NCBI GenBank assembly: GCA_032718475.1
Contig: JAUCBJ010002619.1
Location: 1 to 64,000 of the forward strand
Direction: 5' to 3'
Origin: Nemertoderma westbladi
Taxonomy: Eukaryota; Xenacoelomorpha; Nemertodermatida; Nemertodermatidae
Length of the DNA: 64,000 nt
The translations under genes and the position numbers were made by a program. Below the pieces are notes generated by a model. The model was not told where the DNA came from. It saw only the letters and a program-made list of their open reading frames with translations, and did not search any database. Positions 1 to 11,904 of this stretch are shown piece by piece; the first letter of the stretch is position 1, and the number at the start of each line of letters is the position of its first letter.

Positions 1-263
1 ATGTAATTGTGTTAATCGAGTTTCATTGCTAACTTTACAAGGTTAGCAATTTATTTAGCCTCCTGTAATTATCATTTATTCAATAATTAATTCAAAGTAA
101 AATAATATAAAATCAATGTAAAATAATTTAAATTCAATGTAAAATAATGTAAAAAATCAATGTAAAGTATTGTAAGATGAATGTAAAATAATCTAAAATC
201 AATCTAAAAAACGCAATTTTATAAGCAAATTGAAATAAGCAAGTTGGAAAAACCACACGTGAA

Positions 264-2145
264 GGCCCGTGCTACACTGGTAAGTCGTATAAAGTCTTAG
301 TCAGAATAAATTATGGAACACATTATTGGTTCCTCAATGGGAGCGTCTCCACTGGTAAATCGTAAGTTACGACTGTGATTATGACCCATGTTCCATCTTT
401 TGACACATGACTCATGTGTTATATCCGGCAAGAGGCCTGTGATTGGTTACTTTGGGTATAATAATATGCAGTAAATGTGAGACGCATCTTATATTTTTTA
501 TCAAATGATTTATGACTTGTGTTACCAATGGAGCAAGGAGGCATTCATTTTGACATTCTGACTACCCAGTTAAAAACAACTATGTGCATCATATGTGGCT
601 GCATAAATATTTTACACAAATGTGGCATACATCGAAATGAAACAGTCCAGACACATATGCAGTGCATATGTCTAAGCATATATGGTCCAAAAATTATAAA
701 CACAGTGGTTGCACGTATGCATGTGCTGTGCATCCCAGCAAACAATGTACGCTGAGACAGTTTATCCAATCACAGGGCGTTCCTAGTGCATGCTGTGATT
801 GAGAGAGAGGGGGTGGGGGTTAGCCTACCTTATCTTATGTCTATGTCTACACCCTACGGCCCTACACTTACTATACTCTATACATACTGTGATCTAATCG
901 CTTGAGTACATATGAAAATATATAATTCATTAAGACTGAGGAGTATCCTATATAACTTTCAGCGACGATCAAAAAATATTACTTCGAATATTAAAATCGA
1001 TATAATTGATCTTCTTTTCAACTATATTAGATAATTCATAAGTATGAATTTACTAAAAATAGTACATTGTAGAACTGTTTAATATATAATTATAAACCAT
1101 ACATCTATCCAATAATTTAAGTTTTTTGCAATTTAAGTCGGGGGTGGTGGAGGGAGGGGTGGGGAGAAGGGGGGTGGTTGGTGTTTTGCGCTAGTTGAAT
1201 TTTTGATCGTTTCAATTTTTTATTTATGTTCACAGTATAAAATGCTAAAAAACAGGATATAATGTTTTTTGCTAAAATGTATCCCTTGAGAGGGTTACAT
1301 TATTTTTTCCTTTGATTGAGTTTAGAAAATATATCATCATCAAAAGAAAATATATCAATATGAAAAGTATTCTAATTGCGAAATGCTTTGTTGATAGGCT
1401 TATGTTGTAAATAATTTGAATTATCAAACAATTGTAAAAACGACATTGGGATAGCTTTAATTATGGTAATTTCATTTTAGGTACTCTACTATCGGAATGG
1501 ACGCAAAACGTAATGTGTCGGCAGGATGTACTGTAGCTATATATTGACGTAGCTATTTCAATATCCACTTTTAGCTATTTCAATACAATATCGACCTTTA
1601 GCTATCTCAGTATATTGACGTAGCCGTAGCTATCTCACTATATTGACTTAGCTATCTTAATATATTGACGTACTGTAGCTATCTAAGGCAACTAATGTGA
1701 TGATTTTCATACGCATAAAAGTGTTTGAGTCAAATAAACACACCGTTAGGTTAAAACGAGAGAAGGCGTGGGAAAATAGAGATATGTACAGAAGAACATA
1801 AGCTGTGACTGGCATATGTTTTGCACAAATTCCACACATATTCTCGCCATAAATTTTCTGTCATGTTTACAGTAGCACATGTTAATCTTATGGGTATCTG
1901 ATATGTTAATGCACAAATTATTGTGTGTCAAAGGCATATGTTTTAAATATATCAATCACAATTACATGAAACTGAGATTTAATGTGTGCCTTTACCACAT
2001 CCTCTGCTTATTTGCTGAAATTATGTTGCTGCATATATTTTTGTTGGGCATAAGTTTCCCACATGACACATGTAATTCACATATGATACATATTACCATT
2101 TTTAACTGGGTAAGCGACTTACGACTTACCAGTGGAGCACGGGCC
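264..2145. mobile_element. TIR-bounded segment nested in the hAT-like element
   Basis: The left edge starts GGCCCGTGCT(A)CACTGGTAAG (264 on) and the right edge (2122-2145) is its reverse complement over about 24 bases with one mismatch. Related inner pairs occur at 342-370 and 512-535. A shorter relative with the same kind of edges (CACTGGTAAG ... TTACCAGTGG) sits at about 50163-50530. No clear target-site duplication or coding region was found. The short open frames inside are AT-rich and look random. It may be a separate small DNA transposon or an internal part of the host element. Confidence 0.45.
1530..1690. repeat. Degenerate TAGCTAT / ATATTGACGTA minisatellite
   Basis: About six imperfect units carry the words TAGCTAT(C/T)TCA and ATATTGACGTAG with variable spacing of roughly 20-40 bases. 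It lies inside the 264-2145 segment and has no coding potential. Confidence 0.6.
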
Positions 2146-2390
2146 TAATGATGCATTTCATAAAATATCTTCAGAAGGACAAAGGGTTTAATCAGTTAAT
2201 GTAAATTAAAAGGGTTATTTTGAATTGTATATGAATACTACTTAAGTGGTGTTACAGATGGTGGGACCATTTTAGTTTGATTACAAGGAGAAATTTTTTT
2301 GGAAATGTGTTACATACCCATCCAAGACTGAATTCACTTTAATAAACAGGGTGGCTGTGAATTTTCCTTCGTTACATAGGTTAGTTAGGT

Positions 2391-2540
2391 TCCACCTTGG
2401 TGTAGTGGTTGCATTGAATTCCAATCTATCTGGAGGTCGTGGGTTCGATCCCTGCATGTGGGCCAAGGCAGTTTTCGATTCGGCACGAATGGTTTGAAGG
2501 GGCTAACCAGGGGGCATCTATGCCTTTCATCCTTAAGGGG
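2391..2540 (+). repeat. tRNA-related (SINE-like) segment
   Basis: A pol III A box (TGGTGTAGTGG, 2398-2408) and B box (GGTTCGATCC, 2442-2451) lie at tRNA-like spacing, followed by a non-tRNA body (GGCAGTTTTCG... GGCACGAATGGTTTGAAG). The head resembles a Val/Glu-type tRNA but has no intact acceptor stem. A second copy with a good B box (GGTTCGAACC, 50669-50678) and a decayed A box sits at the same relative place in the hAT-like element at 48918-51061, so the segment travels with that element. A working tRNA is excluded. Confidence 0.65.
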
Positions 2541-2639
2541 GGGGTACACCCCCCCTGGGTCAAAATTTTCAAAATTTTGTTTTTTATTTCACTTAGAGCA
2601 GAATTTAATGAGGATTTCAAATCTGAAAACGGCTTAGCG

Positions 2640-2995
2640 ATATCTCTTTTAGTTCTGGAGTTATAGCCGTTTGTCCGTTCATATGTCTGTCATTCTGTCC
2701 AACAATATATAAGAAACCATATGACGTACTCATATTTTCGTTTTGGCAGTTGTTATTGGCGTTGGCTTCATTTCCGAAGTTAGTTTTGATGTTTGGTGGA
2801 ATCAAGTCCATCTATCTGTCTTCCTGCCTGGTTGTCTGTTCGTGTGTCTGTCTGTCTGTTTGTGTGTCAGTCTGTCCATCAATTTATAATAAAATACACC
2901 ACCTAGCTGAAGTTTTCGATATGGGGGTTTTCCTAGTCAGTGATTCCATTTCCAATGTCAGTTGTAATGTTTTGTGAAATGTAGTTGGTCTGTCT
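2640..2995 (-). repeat. Diverged inverted copies of the 154-bp repeat
   Basis: GGGGGTTTTCC..AGTCAGTGATTCCATTTCC (near 2930-2960) is a diverged reverse complement of the GGAAATGAAATCGGCGACCTGG..AACCCC part of the 154-bp unit. CTGTCTGTCTGT runs match its GACAGACAGA part. At least two such copies lie head-to-head with the array on the right. Confidence 0.6.
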
Positions 2996-3173
2996 GTAGG
3001 TTTGATAGGTAGGGCAGACAACCGACAGAAAGATATGCAGACTCCCAAGATTCCATCGAATATGAAAATTTCCATCGAAACATGACCTTCTAAACAAGTT
3101 ATTGATGTTTAGAAGGCCATGCATCGAAATGAAACAGCCAAGTTTTCATGTTTGATAGAATCTTTTTTTTAGA

Positions 3174-4620
3174 AAATTTTGGCGAGGTTGCGTGCTTTCT
3201 TATGTTTTGACATATAGACCTGTAAACTGACATAAAGACGGACAGACAGACCAACCGACAATGTGAAGTCAGAAATAAAAACTGAGATCGGAAATGAAAT
3301 CGGCGACCTGGAAAACCCCTGTAACAAAAATTTTGGCGAGGTTGCGTGCTTTCTTATGTTTTGACATATAGACCTATAAACTGACATAAAGACGGACAGA
3401 CAGACCAACCGACAATGTGAAGTCAGAAATAAAAACTGAGATCGGAAATGAAATCGGCGACCTGGAAAACCCCTGTAACAAAAATTTTGGCGAGGTTGCG
3501 TGCTTTCTTATGTTTTGACATATAGACCTATAAACTGACATAAAGACGGACAGACAGACCAACCGACAATGTGAAGTCAGAAATAAAAACTGAGATCGGA
3601 AATGAAATCGGCGACCTGGAAAACCCCTGTAACAAAAATTTTGGCGAGGTTGCGTGCTTTCTTATGTTTTGACATATAGACCTATAAACTGACATAAAGA
3701 CGGACAGACAGACCAACCGACAATGTGAAGTCAGAAATAAAAACTGAGATCGGAAATGAAATCGGCGACCTGGAAAACCCCTGTAACAAAAATTTTGGCG
3801 AGGTTGCGTGCTTTCTTATGTTTTGACATATAGACCTATAAACTGACATAAAGACGGACAGACAGACCAACCGACAATGTGAAGTCAGAAATAAAAACTG
3901 AGATCGGAAATGAAATCGGCGACCTGGAAAACCCCTGTAACAAAAATTTTGGCGAGGTTGCGTGCTTTCTTATGTTTTGACATATAGACCTATAAACTGA
4001 CATAAAGACGGACAGACAGACCAACCGACAATGTGAAGTCAGAAATAAAAACTGAGATCGGAAATGAAATCGGCGACCTGGAAAACCCCTGTAACAAAAA
4101 TTTTGGCGAGGTTGCGTGCTTTCTTATGTTTTGACATATAGACCTATAAACTGACATAAAGACGGACAGACAGACCAACCGACAATGTGAAGTCAGAAAT
4201 AAAAACTGAGATCGGAAATGAAATCGGCGACCTGGAAAACCCCTGTAACAAAAATTTTGGCGAGGTTGCGTGCTTTCTTATGTTTTGACATATAGACCTA
4301 TAAACTGACATAAAGACGGACAGACAGACCAACCGACAATGTGAAGTCAGAAATAAAAACTGAGATCGGAAATGAAATCGGCGACCTGGAAAACCCCTGT
4401 AACAAAAATTTTGGCCAGGTTGCGTGCTTTCTTATGTTTTGACATATAGACCTATAAACTGACATAAAGACGGACAGACAGACAGACCGACAATGTGAAG
4501 TCAGAAATAAAAAGTGAGATTGGAAATGAAATCAGCGACCTGGAAAACCCCCATAACGAAAATTTTAGTGAGGCGGCGTGCTTCCTTATTTAGAGACATA
4601 AATTTGACAGACAGACAGAC
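3174..4620. repeat. 154-bp tandem satellite, about 9 copies
   Basis: The word TTGCGTGCTTTCTTATG recurs every 154 bases (3189, 3343, and so on to 4421), with a degraded tenth copy near 4575. The central copies look identical, and the first, last and outer copies carry changes. The unit contains a GACGGACAGACAGACC run, and its minus-strand frame gives a 62-residue open stretch per unit (Leu-Ser-Val rich) with no known domain, so it is not called a gene. Confidence 0.95.
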
Positions 4621-5435
4621 AGAAAAACAGAAATAGACACCAGAAAGTTTAATTGCGTTTTTCTCAACTTTATAATTTTGCACTAAAATAGCTTTTATTC
4701 AGCCATTTCTTGGCGAAATTTAAAAATTTTTTTTTTCCCTGAAAGGTCCCACGGAGACGCAACTTTCCATAAGAGGAATTTTTAAAATTTGGCCTATTTC
4801 GTCTTTTATGGTACTTGGAGCTCCTACAACACCTAAAAATTTATTAATATACACGTGTACTGCGACCTAGAGCAGATATCAAAAAATCCTCTTATGGAAT
4901 TTTAAAGTTACTCAAGGTGATTATAGCGCAAAAAAATTTTTTGAAAAATATTGGGAATTGGTGGAGAAATTTCGTTTCAAAAAATGTATCTCTATTTTTG
5001 TGATTATTGCTGTGGCGCCCCCTAGCGGCCAAAATTGTTGATTTTTTTTATTTCAGTTAAAACCAGTTTTTATTCCTCTATCCGATGATATATAGAGGTA
5101 TGGCGTGCCGCCTATATTTTTGAAGATATATAACATTATAAAAATGTTGGTATTGGGGGGTGTACCCCCCCCTTAAATGTTAGCTCTAACGGTTGAAGAA
5201 AACTTTATTTCTATACTTTTTTGCAAGTGTTGAAAAGTATCTTAAACTAATTGGTAATAATGTTTAAAAAATATAAATGTTGATAATCATTTAACAAACT
5301 AATTGCAACTATTAATCTAGATATGAACCTTGTAATTCCGGTAAAATTCCGGCCGGAATTGACCCCATTCCGGCAATTCCGGCCGGAACCGGAATCGGGC
5401 AAAAACCGCCGGAATTCCGGCCGGAAGGAATTCCG

Positions 5436-5998
5436 GGACATCCCTATTTACCACCCACCCCACACTCTTACTATTTTTATTACATAAATTATTACTATAA
5501 ATGTTAATGGTGCGGGTATTTCTCTATTTCACTATATTTAAAGTTAATTAAAGTTAAGGGGTGGGTTAGGTTTGTTTTTTGGTTTTAGAAGTTTTTTTTG
5601 GCACAAACCCTAATTAAAATTTGTCTTGTAACGTTGGTAACACTATCCCCATGTATGTCATCATTAAGAAATGTAGCGGAATGTTGGTCATTATTGCCAT
5701 CACGGCCCTATTAGGGTTTGTGCCACCACTCCTATAATTCCTGCGGGATCTAAATTCCCCAAACCAAAACAGGTGAAACAGTAGATACGTTGAAATATGA
5801 AAGGCGATGTCTAAGGCAAAAAATAACTGGTTCGTAAATTTGATAGTTTCCGAATAAAAGACCGCCTTCTACTGTATTTATATCATGAAAAAAGATTAAT
5901 TTATTGTCTAATAAAATTACCAAATGCATTATCTCCCCTGCCCTACCCAAAGTAAAGGTTTACAGTTTTTTATGCAATAATGTGCTACCGTTACTAAC
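5436..5998. other. Intron remainder without genes
   Basis: This is intron sequence downstream of GT31 exon 2. It holds the small inverted-repeat element at 5599-5725. The minus-strand open stretch 5950-5750 does not align with the GT31 C-terminal region (no Lys-Trp-Tyr or Gly-x-Gly-Tyr pattern) and is treated as chance. Confidence 0.5.
5599..5725. mobile_element. 127-bp MITE-like element
   Basis: Perfect 16-bp inverted ends TGGCACAAACCCTAAT (5599-5614) and ATTAGGGTTTGTGCCA (5710-5725) enclose about 95 AT-rich bases without coding potential. No confident target duplication was seen. Size and ends fit a MITE. Confidence 0.6.
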
Positions 5999-6211
5999 GT
6001 TGGGTTTTCCGGCGTAGTAGTTGCTAGGTGACGCTTGGTTACGTAAGAAATGAGCCAATAGGAAAGTATTGATGAACATATCCTGGTCACCCGAAGCAGC
6101 ATATTTTGTATGATTGCAGTTCGATTGGACCCATTCCCACGACATGACTAACTTTAACGTCAAATTACGAAAACTATCGATAAAATCCCCTTGAATTATA
6201 TCTCCATATTT
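5999..6211 (-). CDS. GT31 glycosyltransferase-like gene, exon 2 (central catalytic part)
   Basis: The exon encodes 71 residues, phase 0 at both ends. The acceptor is a pyrimidine-rich tract ending CACAG before AAATATGG; the donor is CCCAAC|GTTAGT, the same GTTAGT as exon 1. The protein begins KYGDIIQGDFIDSFRNLTLK, the core GT31 block (YGDII..DF.DSY.NLTLK), then W..V...C, then GDQDMFIN, which corresponds to the D-x-D metal/UDP-sugar motif. It ends YYAGKPN, where the family continues toward Lys-Trp-Tyr. Joined to exon 1 it runs NEFK-KYGDII without a gap. The last third of the domain must come from exons at lower coordinates, not found in the window. The subfamily and sugar cannot be assigned. 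Confidence 0.85.
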
Positions 6212-6289
6212 CTGTGAAAAGTGTAATAAAAGTTTTACCATAAAACTGAACTATACTTGCACACATATTTATGCTTCTTTTGGTTAATT

Positions 6290-6315
6290 GGGGGGGGGGG
6301 GGGGGGGGGGGGGGG
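6290..6315 (+). repeat. 26-base G homopolymer
   Basis: Uninterrupted run of G (poly-C on the transcribed strand) 79 bases upstream of the GT31 exon 2 acceptor. The length is likely polymorphic or poorly sequenced. Confidence 0.9.
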
Positions 6316-9249
6316 TGGTGCTCTTTGGTCCAAAATATAATGAAATTATATTTATGCTCGATATCATACGCGATTAAATTGAGTTTCTAAATTTAAAAAT
6401 CGCCTTTCAATATCTCTTTTCAGTTATCACAATTTCCATTAGTAAAGACTTGATGATAGTAGGCCTACTTAGTCAGTAGGCTTCCCTACAAAGATACCGA
6501 TATCTGAGACTTCCTTACAAAGATATCGATATCTGAGACCTCCTTACAAAGATCCCGATATCTGGTACTTCCTTACAAAGATCCCGATATCTGGTACTTC
6601 CTTACAAAGATACCGATATCTGAGACTTCCTTACAAAGATACCGATATCTGAAACTTCCTTACAAAGATATCGATATCTGGTACTTCCTTACAAAGATAC
6701 CGATATCTGGTACTTCCTTACAAAGATACCGATATCTGAGACTTCCTTACAAAGATACCGATATCTGAAACTTCCTTACAAAGATATCGATATCTGGTAC
6801 TTCCTTACAAAGATGCCGATATCTGAGACTTCCTTACAAAGATACCGATATCTGAGACTTCCTTATTATAAAGATGCCGATATCTGAGGCTTCCTTACAA
6901 AGATACCGATATCTGAGACTTCCTTACAAAGATACCGATATCGGAGGCTTCCTTACAAAGATACCGATATCTGAGGCTTCCTTACAAAGATACCGATATC
7001 GGAGGCTTCCTTACAAAGATATCGATATCTGCGACTTCCTTATTACAAAGATATCGATATCTGCGACTTCCTTATTACAAAGATACCGATATCTGCGACT
7101 TCCTTATTACAATGATACCGATATCTGAGGCTTCCTTACAAAGATACCGATATCTGGTACTTCCTTACAAAGATTCCGATATCTGGTACTTCCTTACAAA
7201 GATACCGATATCAGAGGCTTCCTTACAAAGATACCGATATCTGAGACTTCCTTACTAAGATACCGATATCTGAGGCTTCCTTACAAATATACCGATATCT
7301 GGTACTTCCTTACAAAGATATCGATATCTGAGACTTCCTTATTACAAAGATACCGATATCTGAGGCTTCCTTACAAAGATACCGATATCTGGTACTTCCT
7401 TACAAAGATATCGATATCTGAGACTTCCTTATTACAAAGATACCGATATCTGAGACTTCCCTACAAAGATACCGATATCTGAGACTTCCTTACAACGATA
7501 CCGATATCTGGTACTTCCTTACAAAGATACCGATATCTGAGACTTCCTTATTACAAAGATACCGATATCTGCGACTTCCTTACAAAGATACCGATATCTG
7601 GTACTTCCTTACAAAGATACCGATATCTGAGACTTCCTTACAAAGATACCGATATCTGAGACTTCCTTACAAAGATACCGATATCTGGTACTTCCTTACA
7701 AAGATACCGATATCTAGTACTTCCTTACAAAGATACCGATATCTGAGACTTCCTTATTACAAAGATGCCGATATCTGCGACTTCCTTACAAATATACCGA
7801 TATTTGAGACTTCCTTACAAAGATACCGATATCTGAGACTTCCTTACAAAGATACCGATATCTGGTACTTCCTTACAAAGATACCGATATCTGGTACTTC
7901 CTTACAAAGATACCGATATCTGAGACTTCCTTACAAAGATACCGATATTTGAGACTTCCCTACAAAGATACCGATATCTGGTACTTCCTTACAAAGATAC
8001 CGATATCTGGTACTTCCTTACAAAGATGCCGATATCTTAGAATTCCTTACAAAGATACCGATATCTGAGACTTCCCTACAAAGATACCGATATCTGGTAC
8101 TTCCTTACAGAGATACCGATATCAGGTACTTCCTTACAAAGATACCGATATCTGAGACTTCCTTAAAAAGATACCGATATCTGGTACTTCCTTACAAAGG
8201 TACCGATATCTGGTACTTCCTTACAAAGATACCGATATCTGAGACTTCCTTAAAAAGATACCGATATCTGGTACTTCCTTACAAAGATACCGATATCTGG
8301 TACTTCCTTACAAAAATACGGATATCTGAGACTTACTTACAAAGATCCCGATATCTGGTACTTCCTTACAAAGATACCGATATCCGAGACTTCCTTACAA
8401 AGATACCGATATCTGGTACTTCCTTACAAAGATACCGATATCTGAGACTTCCTTACAAAGATACCGATATTTGAGACTTCCCTACAAAGATACCGATATC
8501 TGGTACTTCCTTACAAAGATACCGATATCTGGTACTTCCTTACAAAGATGCCGATATCTTAGAATTCCTTACAAAGATACCGATATCTGAGACTTCCTTA
8601 AAAAGATACCGATATCTGGTACTTCCTTACAAAGATACCGATATCTGGTACTTCCTTACAAGATACCGATATCTGAGACTTCCTTACAAAGATTCCGATA
8701 TCTGGTACTTACTTACAAAGATTCCGATATCTGAGACTTCCTTACAAAGATTCCGATATCTGGTACTTCCTTACAAAGATACCGATATCTGAGACTTCCT
8801 TACAAACATACCGATATCTGAGACTTCCTTATTACAAAAATACCGATATCTGCGACTTCCTTACAAAGATACCGATGTCTGAGACTCCCTTACAAAGATT
8901 CCGATATCTGAGACTTCCTTATTACAAAGATACCGAATCTGAGAGTTCCTTACAAAGATACCGATATCTGAGGCTTCCTTACAAAGATATCGATATCTGA
9001 GACTTCCTTACAAAGATACCAATATCTGAGACTTCCTCGCAAAGATATCGATATCTGAGACTTCCTTACAAAGATACCGATATCCGAGACTTCCTTACAA
9101 AGATACCGATATCTGGTACTTCCTTACAAAGATACCGATATCTGAGACTTCCTTACAAAGATACCGATATTTGAGACTTCCCTACAAAGATACCGATATA
9201 TGGTACTTCCTTACAAAGATACCGATATCTGATACTTCCTTACAAAGAT

Positions 9250-11220
9250 GCCGATATCTTAGAATTCCTTACAAAGATACCGATATCTGAGACTTCCTTA
9301 AAAAGATACCGATATCTGGTACTTCCTTACAAAGATACCGATATCTGAGACTTCCTTACAAAGATTCCGATATCTGGTACTTACTTACAAAGATTCCGAT
9401 ATCTGAGACTTCCTTACAAAGATTCCGATATCTGGTACTTCCTTACAAAGATACCGATATCTGAGACTTCCTTACAAACATACCGATATCTGAGACTTCC
9501 TTATTACAAAAATACCGATATCTGCGACCTCCTTACAAAGATACCGATGTCTGAGACTCCCTTACAAAGATTCCGATATCTGAGACTTCCTTATTACAAA
9601 GATACCGAATCTGAGAGTTCCTTACAAAGATACCGATATCTGAGACTTCCTTACAAAGATACCGATATCTGGTACTTCCTTACAAAGATACCGATATCTA
9701 GTACTTCCTTACAAAGATACCGATATCTGAGACTTCCTTATTACAAAGATGCCGATATCTGCGACTTCCTTACAAATATACCGATATTTGAGACTTCCTT
9801 ACAAAGATACCGATATCTGAGACTTCCTTACAAAGATACCGATATCTGGTACTTCCTTACAAAGATACCGATATCTGGTACTTCCTTACAAAGATACCGA
9901 TATCTGAGACTTCCTTACAAAGATACCGATATTTGAGACTTCCCTACAAAGATACCGATATCTGGTACTTCCTTACAAAGATACCGATATCTGGTACTTC
10001 CTTACAAAGATGCCGATATCTTAGAATTCCTTACAAAGATACCGATATCTGAGACTTCCCTACAAAGATACCGATATCTGGTACTTCCTTACAGAGATAC
10101 CGATATCAGGTACTTCCTTACAAAGATACCGATATCTGAGACTTCCTTAAAAAGATACCGATATCTGGTACTTCCTTACAAAGGTACCGATATCTGGTAC
10201 TTCCTTACAAAGATACCGATATCTGAGACTTCCTTAAAAAGATACCGATATCTGGTACTTCCTTACAAAGATACCGATATCTGGTACTTCCTTACATAAA
10301 TACGGATATCTGAGACTTACTTACAAAGATCCCGATATCTGGTACTTCCTTACAAAGATACCGATATCCGAGACTTCCTTACAAAGATACCGATATCTGG
10401 TACTTCCTTACAAAGATACCGATATCTGAGACTTCCTTACAAAGATACCGATATTTGAGACTTCCCTACAAAGATACCGATATCTGGTACTTCCTTACAA
10501 AGATACCGATATCTGGTACTTCCTTACAAAGATGCCGATATCTTAGAATTCCTTACAAAGATACCGATATCTGAGACTTCCTTAAAAAGATACCGATATC
10601 TGGTACTTCCTTACAAAGATACCGATATCTGGTACTTCCTTACAAGATACCGATATCTGAGACTTCCTTACAAAGATTCCGATATCTGGTACTTACTTAC
10701 AAAGATTCCGATATCTGAGACTTCCTTACAAAGATTCCGATATCTGGTACTTCCTTACAAAGATACCGATATCTGAGACTTCCTTACAAACATACCGATA
10801 TCTGAGACTTCCTTATTACAAAAATACCGATATCTGCGACTTCCTTACAAAGATACCGATGTCTGAGACTCCCTTACAAAGATTCCGATATCTGAGACTT
10901 CCTTATTACAAAGATACCGAATCTGAGAGTTCCTTACAAAGATACCGATATCTGAGGCTTCCTTACAAAGATATCGATATCTGAGACTTCCTTACAAAGA
11001 TACCAATATCTGAGACTTCCTCGCAAAGATATCGATATCTGAGACTTCCTTACAAAGATACCGATATCCGAGACTTCCTTACAAAGATACCGATATCTGG
11101 TACTTCCTTACAAAGATACCGATATCTGAGACTTCCTTACAAAGATACCGATATTTGAGACTTCCCTACAAAGATACCGATATCTGGTACTTCCTTACAA
11201 AGATACCGATATCTGATACT
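9250..11220. repeat. Higher-order repeat, copy 1 (offset 2655 bp)
   Basis: Marker variants at 9258, 10020 and 10542 (CTTAGAATTCC) recur at 11913, 12675 and 13197, each exactly 2655 bp later. A 129-codon open stretch at 9547 recurs at 12202 with one residue changed. Confidence 0.85.
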
Positions 11221-11904
11221 TCCTTACAAAGATGCCGATATCTGGTACTTCCTTACAAAGATACCGATATCTGGTACTTCCTTACAAAGATAACGATATC
11301 TGAGACTTCCTTACAAAGATTCCGATATCTGGTACTTCCATACAAAGATACCGATATCTAGTACTTCCTTACAAAGATACCGATATCTGGTACTTCCTTA
11401 CAAAGATAACGATATCTGAGACTTCCTTATTACAAAGATACCGAATCTGAGAGTTCCTTACAAAGATACCGATATCTGAGGCTTCCTTACAAAAATACCG
11501 ATATCTGCGACTTCCTTACAAAGATACCGATGTCTGAGACTCCCTTACAAAGATTCCGATATCTGAGACTTCCTTATTACAAAGATACCGAATCTGAGAG
11601 TTCCTTACAAAGATACCGATATCTGAGGCTTCCTTACAAAGATATCGATATCTGAGACTTCCTTACAAAGATACCAATATCTGAGACTTCCTCGCAAAGA
11701 TATCGATATCTGAGACTTCCTTACAAAGATACCGATATCCGAGACTTCCTTACAAAGATACCGATATCTGGTACTTCCTTACAAAGATACCGATATCTGA
11801 GACTTCCTTACAAAGATACCGATATTTGAGACTTCCCTACAAAGATACCGATATCTGGTACTTCCTTACAAAGATACCGATATCTGATACTTCCTTACAA
11901 AGAT

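Larger units (their letters stand above)
2537..5172. mobile_element. TTAA-target (piggyBac-like) non-autonomous element carrying a satellite
   Basis: The left end G8TACACCCCCC (2537 on) and right end GGGGGGTGTAC8 (5155-5172) are perfect 18-bp inverted repeats. TTAA occurs directly outside both ends (2533-2536 and 5173-5176). The related copy at about 50755-50790 reads straight through with one TTAA (CATCCTTAAAGGGTAGCTC), which is the pre-insertion site. TTAA duplication is the signature of the piggyBac superfamily. No transposase is visible. The body holds a 154-bp tandem array with diverged inverted copies on its left, then about 550 bp of AT-rich sequence (4621-5154) with no gene. It is nested inside the hAT-like element. 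Confidence 0.75.
1..5435 (+). mobile_element. hAT-like non-autonomous element, copy 1 (right part, cut by window edge)
   Basis: Segments at about 60-560, 2140-2620 and 5177-5435 align in the same order with 50040-50560, 50560-50765 and 50766-51061, the right half of a complete element (48918-51061). The right end, ATTCCGGGACATCCCTA (5419-5435), is the same 17-bp terminal repeat. Near the end are repeated CCGGCCGGAA palindromes, like the subterminal motifs of hAT elements. The flank after the end is TTTACCAC, which fits the hAT 8-bp target pattern nTnnnnAn. The left end lies before position 1. No transposase is visible. The copy is enlarged by a TIR-bounded segment (264-2145) and a TTAA element (2537-5172). 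All of it lies in the intron downstream of GT31 exon 2. Confidence 0.7.

Noticed and set aside
2391..2464. Functional tRNA gene
   Set aside because: A and B boxes are present, but the acceptor and anticodon stems do not pair and the segment is part of a repeated composite.
3169..4332. Repeated 62-residue minus-strand frames (Leu-Ser-Val rich)
   Set aside because: Identical frames arise once per 154-bp unit and start at the same repeat word. There is no domain and they overlap one another.
5750..5950. Third GT31 exon
   Set aside because: None of the three minus frames shows the Lys-Trp-Tyr, Gly-x-Gly-Tyr or Glu-Asp-Val patterns expected after the YYAGKPN position.
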